A stretch of DNA of 44,586 nucleotides from Rhodanobacter sp. (GCA_027307195.1 DAHUXL010000213.1:1-44586); one strand, 5' to 3'. Positions 16,113-24,053 are shown, counted from the stretch's first letter. Numbers and translations are program-made. Notes: generated by a model not told the origin, from the sequence alone.

Positions 16113-18059
16113 ATGTCATCCCCCGTTTCCGACAACGCCCCGGTCCCGTCCGGCTTTGGCGCACTCGCGCTGCACCCCGACGTTCTGCGCGTGCTCGCCG
16201 ACGTCGGCTATGAATCGCCCTCGCCGATCCAGGCCGCCACGATCCCGCCCTTGATGGAAGGCCGTGACGTGCTCGGCCAGGCACAGACCGGCACCGGCAA
16301 GACCGCCGCGTTCGCGCTGCCGATCCTGTCGCGGATCAGCCCGCGCGCCGGCAAGCCGCAGGCACTGGTGCTGGCGCCCACGCGCGAGCTGGCGATCCAG
16401 GTCGCCGAGGCGTTCCAGCGCTACGCCGCGCACATTCCCGGCTTCCAGGTGCTGCCGATCTACGGCGGCCAGAGCTACGGCCCGCAGCTGCATTCGCTCA
16501 AGCGCGGTGTGCATGTCGTGGTCGGTACGCCCGGCCGCGTGATCGATCACATGGACAAGGGTACGCTGGATCTGTCCGAGCTGAAGTATCTGGTGCTCGA
16601 CGAAGCCGACGAAATGCTGCGCATGGGCTTCATCGATGATGTCGAGAAGGTGCTGCAGGCAACGCCGCCGGAACGGCAGGTCGCCCTGTTCTCGGCGACC
16701 ATGCCCAGCGTCATCCGCAAGATCGCGCAGCGCCATCTGAAGGATCCGGTCGAAGTAACGATCAAGTCCACCACCACCACCGCGCCGAACATCCGTCAGC
16801 GCTACTGGTTCGTCAGCGGCATGCACAAGCTCGATGCGCTGACCCGCATTCTCGAGGCCGAGCCGTTCGACGCGATGATCATCTTCGCGCGCACCAAGCA
16901 GGCCACCGAAGAGCTGGCCGGCAAGCTGCAGGCGCGTGGCCTCGCCGCCGCCGCGATCAATGGCGACATCGCCCAGCCGCAGCGCGAACGGGTGATCCAG
17001 CAGTTGAAGGACGGCAAGCTCGACATCCTGGTCGCCACCGACGTGGCCGCACGCGGTCTCGACGTGGATCGCATCAGCCACGTGTTCAATTACGACATTC
17101 CCTACGACACCGAAAGCTACGTGCATCGGATCGGCCGCACCGGCCGCGCCGGCCGCGCCGGCGACGCGATCCTGTTCGTCAGCCCGCGCGAGCGCGGCAT
17201 GTTGAACGCGATCGAGCGCGCCACCCGCCAGCCGATCGAGCAGATGCAGTTGCCGTCGGTCGACGTGGTCAACGACGTGCGCATCGGCAAGTTCAAGCAG
17301 CGCATCAGCGACATGCTGGCGCAGGGCAACCTCGGCCAGTTCCAGCAACTGATCGAGCAGTACGAGCAGGAGCACAACGTGCCGGCGATCGAGATCGCCG
17401 CAGCGCTGGCACGTATCGCGCAAGGCGACCAGCCGTTGCTGCTGGCGCCGCAGCCGAAGCGCGAAAAATACGAACCCGCCTCGCGTGAGCGCGTCGAACG
17501 CGCGGCACCACGCGAACGCACCAGCAGCGAGCGACGTCCGCCGAGCGGGCGTGAAACATCTGCAGCCAGCCATCCGCCGCGCGAGTCAAGGCCACATGAA
17601 TCGCGGCCGCGCGAACATGCCCCACGCGAGCATGGCGCACACGAGCGTGCCGGACACGAGGGGGCGGCGCCGCGAGACTTCGGCCCTCGCCCGGTGCGTG
17701 CGCATGCCACCGAAGAAGGCAAGCGCACGTACCGCGTCGAGGTCGGTCACGAGCATGGCGTCAAGCCGGGCAACATCATCGGTGCGATCGCCAACGAAGC
17801 CGGCCTGGAAAGCCAGTTCATCGGCCGCCTCAGCATCCGCGACCATTACAGCCTGATCGACCTGCCCGATGGCATGCCGGCAGAAGTGTTCGAGCACCTC
17901 AAGAAAGTGTGGGTAGTGCAGCAGCAGTTGCGCATCCACGAATGGGATGGCACCGACACCGGCACCAGTGCACCGCCATCGCACAAGCCGGGTGGTTTCA
18001 AGAAACCCGGCAGCTTCAAGCCACGGCCCAGCGGCGGCAAGCCGCCACGTCGGAAGTAA
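16113..18059 (+). CDS. deaD: DEAD-box RNA helicase DeaD/CsdA
   Basis: This 648-residue helicase has the DEAD core ([47 protein letters not shown]). It then has a dimerisation segment at about 430-480, a long Arg/Glu/His/Pro-rich linker (about 450-530), and a C-terminal DbpA-type RNA-binding fold (YRVEVGHEHGVKPGNIIGAI to HLKKVWVVQQQLRI). It ends in a basic Lys/Gly/Pro tail. DeaD helps 50S assembly and translation of structured mRNAs in the cold. GAGG lies 8 bases before the ATG. The His/Glu/Arg-rich linker is unusually repetitive. Confidence 0.93.
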   Translation: MSSPVSDNAPVPSGFGALALHPDVLRVLADVGYESPSPIQAATIPPLMEGRDVLGQAQTGTGKTAAFALPILSRISPRAGKPQALVLAPTRELAIQVAEAFQRYAAHIPGFQVLPIYGGQSYGPQLHSLKRGVHVVVGTPGRVIDHMDKGTLDLSELKYLVLDEADEMLRMGFIDDVEKVLQATPPERQVALFSATMPSVIRKIAQRHLKDPVEVTIKSTTTTAPNIRQRYWFVSGMHKLDALTRILEAEPFDAMIIFARTKQATEELAGKLQARGLAAAAINGDIAQPQRERVIQQLKDGKLDILVATDVAARGLDVDRISHVFNYDIPYDTESYVHRIGRTGRAGRAGDAILFVSPRERGMLNAIERATRQPIEQMQLPSVDVVNDVRIGKFKQRISDMLAQGNLGQFQQLIEQYEQEHNVPAIEIAAALARIAQGDQPLLLAPQPKREKYEPASRERVERAAPRERTSSERRPPSGRETSAASHPPRESRPHESRPREHAPREHGAHERAGHEGAAPRDFGPRPVRAHATEEGKRTYRVEVGHEHGVKPGNIIGAIANEAGLESQFIGRLSIRDHYSLIDLPDGMPAEVFEHLKKVWVVQQQLRIHEWDGTDTGTSAPPSHKPGGFKKPGSFKPRPSGGKPPRRK

Positions 18060-18068
18060 GCGTTTCGG

Positions 18069-18134
18069 AGCGCGCCGTTCGGCCCCTGGGTCAGCGGCGC
18101 GCTGAAGCGCATCAGCTTGTCGTTCGTCTGATGC
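18069..18134 (+). terminator. Two consecutive hairpins after deaD
   Basis: AGCGCGCCG (18069-18077) pairs with CGGCGCGCT (18095-18103). GCATCAG (18109-18115) pairs with CTGATGC (18128-18134). Neither has a T-run, so a role in ending the deaD transcript is tentative. Confidence 0.4.
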
Positions 18135-18224
18135 ACGCTGAAACAGGATGGCGACGGGCTGCTCGATAAGCACCCTCGCGACGACGTACCATCGGCCGGG
18201 TCATCGCCGCTGGGAAATCGCCGC

Positions 18225-19838
18225 ATGCACAGCCCTCTCGTCGAACAGCGCCCGCTCAACCGTGCCGAACCGTGTCTTGCCGGTCTCGCACCAGCGGCCG
18301 TGCGACAGTTGCAGGCCGCGGCACATGCCATCCGTAATGGTGACGAGAGCACCGCACGACACGCTCTGGATACTGTTCTCGCCATGACGCCGGAGCATCC
18401 GGAAGCGCTGCGGCTGTATGGCATCCTGCACACCCGTGCGCAGCGCCATGGCGAGGCCCGGGCCATGTTGCAACGGGCCATCGCGCAGTGGCCGGACTAC
18501 GCGCTGGCCCATTCCGATCTGGGCAACGCGCAACAGGCAGCCGGCGAACTGGATGACGCATTCGCCAGCTGGCGGCAGGCCTGTGCGCTGGCGCCGGAGG
18601 CCGCGATGCCGTGGTTCAACCTCGGCCGCAACCTGCAGCAACATGGCGATACCACTGCAGCGATCGACGCACTGCAACAGGCGCATGCACTGGCACCGGA
18701 TTTCCTGCCAGCATTGATCCTGCTTGGTGACGCGCTGGTGCACGCCGGCCATTTCGACGATGCCGATGCACGTTATCGCGCAGCACTGACGCTGCACCCA
18801 GCCTGCGGCGATGCCTGGCGCGGGCTGGCGAACATGAAGACACGCCCCTTGTCCGAAACCGATCGCGAGCAACTGGCCACAGCACTGCGCCGTGCCGACA
18901 TCAATCCGCCTGACCGTATTGCGATGGGCTTTGCGCTGGGCAAGGTGTGCGAGGACCAGGGCCTCTACGAGCAGGCGTTTGCCGCACTGAGCACAGCCAA
19001 CGCGCAGCTGCGCGAGCTGGCGACATGGCATGCCGGGGCGTTCCACACGCACGTCGACGCGATGCTCGCAGCCTCGGCCAGACTGCCGACACCGGCAGAT
19101 GCAACGCTCGGCCACGAGGTGATCTTCATCGTGGGGCTGCCGCGCTCCGGCTCCACCTTGTTCGAGCAGATCCTCGCCGCCCATCCCGATGTCGAAGGCG
19201 CCAGTGAGCTGCCCGATCTGGAACAGGTGCTCAGCGAGGAATCCGCACGTCGGCGCCAGCCGTTGCTGCAGTGGATCGGTGCTGCCAGCGCCGACGACTG
19301 GCAGCGACTGGGCCAGCGCTATCTGGAACGCACCGCGCGCTGGCGCCGGACCAAGCCGCGCCATACCGACAAGCTGCCGTCGAACTGGCTGTTCAGCGGC
19401 ATGCTCGCTGCGATGCTGCCCGGCGCGCGCATCGTGGACGCCAGGCGCGATGCGCTGGAGGCAAGCTGGTCCTGCTACAAGCAGCAGTTCTATCGGCTGC
19501 CGCATTTCGCCTGCACACTGACCGACATCGCCGCCTATATCCGCGACTACGAGCGCGTGATGGCGTTGTGGCAGGCCGCCGATCCGCAACGCATCCGCAT
19601 CCAGCGCTACGAAGCGCTGCTGGCCGGGCTGGAGCATGAGATCCGCGCGCTGCTGACGTTCTGCGGGCTGCCGTTCGATCCGGCTTGCCTCGACTACCAC
19701 CGGACCACGCGCAGCGTTCGCACGGCCAGTGCGGCGCAGGTGCGGCAACCGCTGCAACGCGATACCGCGCGCGCAGTCCATTACGGTGCGCGGCTCGATC
19801 CGCTGCGCTTCGGTCTGGGCATTCCCACGATCGAGTGA
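18225..19838 (+). CDS. TPR-repeat sulfotransferase
   Basis: This 537-residue protein has about five tetratricopeptide repeats at residues 30-200 (for example WFNLGRNLQQHGDTTAAIDALQ), a spacer, then a sulfotransferase domain. The PAPS 5'-phosphosulfate loop is GLPRSGST at 304-311, and a 3'-phosphate-binding Arg segment is likely in ARIVDARRDALEASWSCYKQ. Such fusions transfer sulfate from PAPS to an unknown carbohydrate or protein acceptor. No signal peptide is seen, so it is cytoplasmic. No sulfate-activation or glycan genes lie nearby. I am confident in the domains but not in the substrate. Confidence 0.85.
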   Translation: MHSPLVEQRPLNRAEPCLAGLAPAAVRQLQAAAHAIRNGDESTARHALDTVLAMTPEHPEALRLYGILHTRAQRHGEARAMLQRAIAQWPDYALAHSDLGNAQQAAGELDDAFASWRQACALAPEAAMPWFNLGRNLQQHGDTTAAIDALQQAHALAPDFLPALILLGDALVHAGHFDDADARYRAALTLHPACGDAWRGLANMKTRPLSETDREQLATALRRADINPPDRIAMGFALGKVCEDQGLYEQAFAALSTANAQLRELATWHAGAFHTHVDAMLAASARLPTPADATLGHEVIFIVGLPRSGSTLFEQILAAHPDVEGASELPDLEQVLSEESARRRQPLLQWIGAASADDWQRLGQRYLERTARWRRTKPRHTDKLPSNWLFSGMLAAMLPGARIVDARRDALEASWSCYKQQFYRLPHFACTLTDIAAYIRDYERVMALWQAADPQRIRIQRYEALLAGLEHEIRALLTFCGLPFDPACLDYHRTTRSVRTASAAQVRQPLQRDTARAVHYGARLDPLRFGLGIPTIE

Positions 19839-19948
19839 TGCAGCACGATCGTGCGCCGACGACAACACATCGTTTCCACCAGCGGGCTCGGCAATGCTCC
19901 AATGTGCCCCCACCATGACGGTATGGATTCCCGCGGAGCAAACCCCGA

Positions 19949-20773
19949 ATGACCACCCTGCCCAGCCTGTACGTCTCGCACGGTTCGCCGATGACCGCGC
20001 TGCAACCGGGCCTGACCGGCGAACGGCTGGCCGAGCTGGCTGCTGCGCTGCCACGGCCGAAGGCGATCGTGATGGCCAGCGCCCACTGGCTGTCACGTAG
20101 GCCGCAGGTCGGCAGTGCTGCCATGCCCGAGACCATCCACGACTTCGGCGGATTCCCTGCCGCGCTGTATCAACTGCGCTATCCGGCGCCGGGCGATCCT
20201 GTACTGGCCAATCGCGTCATGCAGTTGCTGGATCACGCCGGCCTCGCGCCCGCGATCCATCCCGAACGTGGGCTGGATCACGGCGCCTGGGTGCCGCTGC
20301 GCTTGCTGTATCCGGCAGCCGACATTCCGGTGGTGCCAGTCTCGATCCAGCCCGAGCTCGGCCCGGCACACCAGTACGCGCTGGGACAGGCGCTGGCGCC
20401 GCTGCGCGACGAAGGCGTGCTGGTGATCGGCTCCGGCAGCATCACCCACAACCTGCACGATCTGCGCGCTGGCTACAGCGACGAGCGGCAGGCGCCGTAC
20501 GTGAAGCCGTTCATCGACTGGATCGAACAGAAGCTCGCCGCCGGCGATATCGATGCGCTGCTCGACTATCGCCGCCAGGCACCGTTCGCCGAGCGCGCCC
20601 ATCCCACCGACGAGCATTTGCTGCCGCTGTTCGTGGCGCTGGGTGCCGCCGGGGCGCAGGCCCGTGCGCAACGGATCGACGCGGGCATCGACATGGGCCT
20701 GCTGGCGATGGACATCTACCGCTTCGACGGCCCGACCTCCGACAGCTCGCGCGCCCCACTCACTGCACGATGA
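19949..20773 (+). CDS. DODA-type (LigB-like) extradiol dioxygenase, YgiD family
   Basis: This 274-residue non-haem metal-dependent ring-cleavage dioxygenase is related to 4,5-DOPA extradiol dioxygenase. Metal and acid-base His candidates are in LYVSHGSP, ASAHWLS, RGLDHGAWVPLRLLYP, GSGSITHNLHDL and the C-terminal RAHPTDEHLLPLF, all at normal family spacing. The natural substrate is unknown. Its last 14 bases overlap the 3' end of the cupredoxin gene on the other strand. Confidence 0.9.
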   Translation: MTTLPSLYVSHGSPMTALQPGLTGERLAELAAALPRPKAIVMASAHWLSRRPQVGSAAMPETIHDFGGFPAALYQLRYPAPGDPVLANRVMQLLDHAGLAPAIHPERGLDHGAWVPLRLLYPAADIPVVPVSIQPELGPAHQYALGQALAPLRDEGVLVIGSGSITHNLHDLRAGYSDERQAPYVKPFIDWIEQKLAAGDIDALLDYRRQAPFAERAHPTDEHLLPLFVALGAAGAQARAQRIDAGIDMGLLAMDIYRFDGPTSDSSRAPLTAR

Positions 20774-21155
20774 TCGTGCCGACCATCATCGGGTGGATCG
20801 AGCAGTAGTAGGCATAGGTGCCCGGTTTGGAAAACGTCACGGCGTAGGAGTCGCTGGTATCCAGCCCCTTCGAGGAAGCGAACAGCGAACCGGCACTGGT
20901 GATCACGTGCGGCTCCTCGTCCTGGTTGGTCCATACCACGCGGGTACCCGCCGGCACCGTCAGCGTGGCGGGCGCGAAGGCGAAGTTGCGTATCTCGATC
21001 TGCTGCGTGTGCATCGCCTTCGACGCCGATGTGCGCGCTGCCATGGCGGCAGGCGATGCAGCGATGACGCCGCAAACCACGCCCATCACCAGCAATACAC
21101 CGAGGCGCCAACGCGGCACGCGCAGTCGTGCAGATCCATGGGCTATTGCCTTCAC
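20760..21155 (-). CDS. Periplasmic cupredoxin (type I copper protein)
   Basis: This 131-residue protein has a basic N-terminus, one hydrophobic signal segment at about residues 17-39 (cleavage probably after AAMA), and a plastocyanin/amicyanin-like domain. The copper ligands are His83 (EEPHVI), Cys118, His121 and Met124 (YYCSIHPMM), a complete blue-copper set. It probably carries single electrons in the periplasm. The start is GTG at 21155, with GGAGG 6 bases upstream, inside the end of the phosphoesterase gene (GTGA overlap). The two genes are therefore coupled, in the operon facing the ECF sigma factor. Confidence 0.88.
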   Translation of the reverse strand: MKAIAHGSARLRVPRWRLGVLLVMGVVCGVIAASPAAMAARTSASKAMHTQQIEIRNFAFAPATLTVPAGTRVVWTNQDEEPHVITSAGSLFASSKGLDTSDSYAVTFSKPGTYAYYCSIHPMMVGTIIVQ

Positions 21156-22096
21156 GACAGCACCTCCTCGGTCACGGCAAGAACTTGTCTGCCCTGCACG
21201 TGGCGTACATCGCGGATGCCGAGATAGCGATGCAGCGCACCCGGCGCCACCTCCTTCATGGGCCCAGGCCCAGGCCCGACACCCGGCTTCGGCTGCGGAT
21301 AGGCCGTCGAGCGCGCCGTGTAGAACGTGATGTTGCCTTCCACCTGCTGCTGGATCTGGTGGATATGGCCATTGAGCACGCTGACCGAGCCGAACCGTCG
21401 CAAAAGGGACATCGCCTCGGCGCTGTCGTCCGTGCCCCAGCCCCACGGCGGGTACAGCGGCCATAGCGGCATGTGGGCGAATACCACCAGCGGCGTTTCG
21501 GCGGACAGCCCGGCAAGATCCTTTTTCAGCCAGGCCAGTTGTTCCGCTCCCAGCGAGCCCAGCCCACCGGCCTTGAGGTTGAGCACGTTGATCAGTCCGA
21601 CGAAATGCACGCCGCGATGGTCGAAGCTGTACCAGCCACCGGCGTGCTGGCGTTCGCCGAAGCGGCGAAAGAATTCGGCACCGTTGTCGCCGATCACGTC
21701 GTGCTCGCCAGGCACGTAGAACACCTTGCGCGCGTGCGATTCCTGCATCACGCCGGCCAGCGTATCGAACTCCTCCGGCTTGGACAGATGGGTGAGATCG
21801 CCGGTGTGCAGCAGAAAATCGGGCCGCGCGGCCTGTGCATTGACCAGCGCCACCGAGGCGCGCAGCGTGCCCACCACGTCCATGTTCGGCTCCTTGTGGA
21901 AGCCGATGTGGGAATCGCTGATCTGCGCAAAGCTGAAGCTGGCATCCGCCGTGGATGCCGTCGTCGCGCCATCACCCAACGGCTGGGCGCGCAGCACGCC
22001 GCCCTTCATCAGCCAGAGCGTACCGGCACCGGCCCAGGCCATGCATTTGAGGAATTGGCGGCGGTCGCCTGCTTGGTTGTCGGGGTTGTCTTGCAT
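21152..22096 (-). CDS. Tat-exported calcineurin-like metallophosphoesterase
   Basis: This 314-residue protein begins with a twin-arginine signal (DRRQFLK, hydrophobic core, cleavage near LRAQP), so it is exported folded, probably with metals loaded. Metallophosphoesterase motifs are Asp61/His63 (ISDSHIGF), Asp100 (HTGDLTH), GEHD at 130-133, His208 (AHMP) and His244/His246 (NGHIH). The usual GNHD Asn is Glu131 here. The substrate is unknown. It is the first gene of a two-gene operon with a cupredoxin, divergent from an ECF sigma factor, and has a matching ECF-type promoter. Confidence 0.88.
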   Translation of the reverse strand: MQDNPDNQAGDRRQFLKCMAWAGAGTLWLMKGGVLRAQPLGDGATTASTADASFSFAQISDSHIGFHKEPNMDVVGTLRASVALVNAQAARPDFLLHTGDLTHLSKPEEFDTLAGVMQESHARKVFYVPGEHDVIGDNGAEFFRRFGERQHAGGWYSFDHRGVHFVGLINVLNLKAGGLGSLGAEQLAWLKKDLAGLSAETPLVVFAHMPLWPLYPPWGWGTDDSAEAMSLLRRFGSVSVLNGHIHQIQQQVEGNITFYTARSTAYPQPKPGVGPGPGPMKEVAPGALHRYLGIRDVRHVQGRQVLAVTEEVLS

Positions 22097-22117
22097 GATG
22101 TGTCACTCCGCAGGGGC

Positions 22118-22137
22118 GAGCAGTCGAACGACTGCTC
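22118..22137. repeat. 20-bp palindrome in the metallophosphoesterase leader
   Basis: GAGCAGTCG-AA-CGACTGCTC is a perfect 9-bp inverted repeat with a 2-base centre, 22 bases ahead of the phosphoesterase start codon. It is a candidate operator or, as RNA, a leader hairpin. Confidence 0.5.
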
Positions 22138-22181
22138 CGGGAATCGGGAGGCCGCCTATGCCGAACCTCCCTTCACCATGC

Positions 22182-22210
22182 ATTACCGCTTGTCCGGATC
22201 GCCTATTCCC
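22182..22210 (-). promoter_or_regulatory. Putative ECF promoter for the metallophosphoesterase-cupredoxin operon
   Basis: Reading the minus strand, GGGAATA (22210-22204) is followed after 16 bases by GGTAAT (22187-22182). The same arrangement faces the opposite operon. The expected start point near 22175 leaves a leader of about 80 bases. Confidence 0.6.
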
Positions 22211-22223
22211 GCTTTTGCGCATC

Positions 22224-22252
22224 GGGAATAAAGTCGAGTCAGCCGAGGTATT
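22224..22252 (+). promoter_or_regulatory. Putative ECF autoregulatory promoter for the sigma factor operon
   Basis: GGGAATA (22224-22230), 16 bases, then GGTATT (22247-22252) mirrors the divergent element. Transcription would begin around 22259-22260, practically at the ATG, giving a leaderless mRNA. Alternatively GAGG at 22245-22248 is a ribosome site and the promoter lies further upstream. Confidence 0.55.
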
Positions 22253-22259
22253 CCCTCTT

Positions 22260-22832
22260 ATGCCTGTCGATTTGCACGTCATCCCGCCAAGCCCGGACAA
22301 CGTCCGCAGCGCACGCTTCGAGGCGCTTGTGCTGCCGTGTCTCGACGCGGCCTACAACCTCGCGCGCTGGCTCGCGCGCAACGATGCGGATGCGCAGGAT
22401 GTGGTGCAGGAAGCGATGCTGCGGGCGCTGCGCTATTTCGACAGCTTCCGCGGCAACGACGCACGCGTCTGGCTGCTCGCCATCGTGCGCAACACCTACT
22501 ACACGCTGTGCATGAAAACCCCACCCGACAACCTGCGCGAATCGCTGGACGATGACCTCCATCCGCTGGTCGACGAGGGACCCTCACCGGAAACCCTGAC
22601 CTTGCTGGCGGTGGACATCGGCACGCTGCAGCTCGCACTGGAACGCCTGCCCTCCCCACTGCGCGAAGTACTCGTGCTGCGGGAGCTGGAAGAGTGCTCC
22701 TACAAGGAAATCGCCGCGATCACCGAACAGAAAATCGGCACCGTCATGTCCCGGCTCGCCCGTGCGCGCGAACGCCTGAAAGGCGAACTGGGTCACCGTC
22801 CCAAGGAGGTACGCCACCATGACGTGCGATGA
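22260..22832 (+). CDS. ECF-type RNA polymerase sigma factor
   Basis: This 190-residue sigma factor has region 2 (NLARWLARNDADAQDVVQEA and FRGNDARVWLLAIVRNTYY) binding core polymerase and the -10 element, and region 4 (LPSPLREVLVLRELEECSYKEIA and IGTVMSRLARARERL) binding the -35 element. Regions 1 and 3 are absent, as in the ECF group. The ATG at 22260 gives an intact region 2. The 3' end overlaps the anti-sigma gene by 14 bases. A promoter-like element directly ahead has a copy facing the phosphoesterase operon, so it probably activates itself and that operon. Confidence 0.93.
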   Translation: MPVDLHVIPPSPDNVRSARFEALVLPCLDAAYNLARWLARNDADAQDVVQEAMLRALRYFDSFRGNDARVWLLAIVRNTYYTLCMKTPPDNLRESLDDDLHPLVDEGPSPETLTLLAVDIGTLQLALERLPSPLREVLVLRELEECSYKEIAAITEQKIGTVMSRLARARERLKGELGHRPKEVRHHDVR

Positions 22833-23613
22833 CGCCCGGCTGCTGATGCACGCCTATCTCGATGACGAACTGGATGCCGCGCAGAGCGCAAGCATGACCA
22901 CGCACCTGCAGGATTGCGCCGCTTGCGCGGCCAGTTATGGCGCCTACGCTCGACTGCACCAGGCGCTGGCGCAACCCGGGCTGTACCATCGCGCGCCGGA
23001 CGCGTTGCGCAAACACTGGAGCCCTGCGCCGCCCGTGGCGCAGGCTGTCCTGCCCATGTCCTTCCGACCCCGGCGCGCACCGCTCGCCTACGCGATGGCC
23101 GCCGGTTTTGCCGGCGCTCTGCTGCTCACCAGTCCGGCCTGGATCACTGTCTTGCGGCAGGGTGGCGCGGACAGCAATCCGGTCGTGGCCGAGGCTATCT
23201 CCAGCCATATCCGCTCGCTGCAGGCGCAGCACCTGATGGACGTGGTGTCGACCGATCAGCACACGGTGAAACCGTGGTTCGAGGGCAAGCTCGATTTCTC
23301 GCCGCGGGTGAAAGATCTGGGCAGTGAAGGGTTCCCGCTGGTCGGTGGCCGTCTCGATGCGATCGACGGGCGCAGTGTCGCCGCCCTGATCTACAAACGG
23401 CACCTGCACGTGATCAACCTCTACCAGTGGCCGGCGGATTCGACGGCGACAGCGCAATCCGAAGTGCAGCGCCACGGTTACACCGTCATCCGCTGGACCG
23501 CTGAAGGCATGCGCTATGTCGCCATCTCCGACGTCAGTGCGGGCGATCTGAAGCAGTTCGTGCTCGCCTTCCAGAACGATGCCGCGACACCGCCTGCGAG
23601 CCCACCACGATGA
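22819..23613 (+). CDS. Membrane anti-sigma factor with zinc-finger HxxxCxxC domain
   Basis: This 264-residue protein has an N-terminal anti-sigma domain with the zinc motif His29-x3-Cys33-x2-Cys36 (HLQDCAAC), one membrane helix at about 88-109, and a periplasmic domain of about 150 residues. The latter includes SHIRSLQAQHLMDVVSTDQH and VKPWFEGKLDFSP. The layout fits a sensor that holds the sigma factor until a periplasmic signal arrives. The zinc site could be redox-sensitive. The start lies inside the sigma gene, with AGGAGG 9 bases upstream, so the two proteins are made together. Confidence 0.9.
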   Translation: MTCDDARLLMHAYLDDELDAAQSASMTTHLQDCAACAASYGAYARLHQALAQPGLYHRAPDALRKHWSPAPPVAQAVLPMSFRPRRAPLAYAMAAGFAGALLLTSPAWITVLRQGGADSNPVVAEAISSHIRSLQAQHLMDVVSTDQHTVKPWFEGKLDFSPRVKDLGSEGFPLVGGRLDAIDGRSVAALIYKRHLHVINLYQWPADSTATAQSEVQRHGYTVIRWTAEGMRYVAISDVSAGDLKQFVLAFQNDAATPPASPPR

Positions 23614-23616
23614 CGA

Positions 23617-24003
23617 TCAGGCGCTTTGCGGGATCGGCGGCGTGCCGGCATCGAATGGATCGAGCCAGTCCTCAGGCGTCAGCAGCGGCAGCCCGTGCGC
23701 GAGGCGGGCCTTGTCGCATTGCGGGCTGATCGCACCGAACTCCCACGATGGCTGCACTTCGCGGCATACCGACGGCCGCTGCGCATAGATGCCGCAATGC
23801 GCGGCCTCGCCTACCGTCCCTTGCAACGCCACGCAACGCGGTTGCGCGGCATTGGTGCCGCGCATCGCCAGTCGGTGCGGATCGAGCTTCTCGGTGAGTC
23901 CTGGCGGTACGCCTCCGCCGAGGAAGGCTTCCGCTTCCGACCAGTGAAACGCCACGCGAAAGTGCGCACAGCAGGCACCACAGCGCAGACAGGGATGTTG
24001 CAT
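23617..24003 (-). CDS. YkgJ-family cysteine-cluster protein
   Basis: This 128-residue protein has eight Cys, including the N-terminal CLRCGACCAHF and the later CGIYAQRPSVCREV. This is the pattern of the zinc- or iron-chelating YkgJ/UPF0153 family. The role in the cell is not known; metal binding is likely. Starting at the ATG at 24003 gives a protein beginning directly with the Cys motif; longer frames add Arg-rich sequence typical of a non-coding strand. It ends 3 bases after the convergent anti-sigma stop. Confidence 0.85.
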   Translation of the reverse strand: MQHPCLRCGACCAHFRVAFHWSEAEAFLGGGVPPGLTEKLDPHRLAMRGTNAAQPRCVALQGTVGEAAHCGIYAQRPSVCREVQPSWEFGAISPQCDKARLAHGLPLLTPEDWLDPFDAGTPPIPQSA

Positions 24004-24053
24004 GGGATCGACCAGGGCGCACCCCGAGGCGCGCAGCCTGCGAATTCTAGAAC

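Noticed and set aside
19843-19854. GCACGATCGTGC palindrome after the sulfotransferase gene
   Set aside because: A short 12-bp palindrome without a spacer is expected by chance at this GC content and cannot form an RNA hairpin; no promoter context supports an operator.
18201-20096. A 631-codon minus-strand frame opposite the TPR-sulfotransferase
   Set aside because: It spans a real gene with clear TPR and PAPS motifs and its own translation shows no domain or signal; it is a shadow frame.
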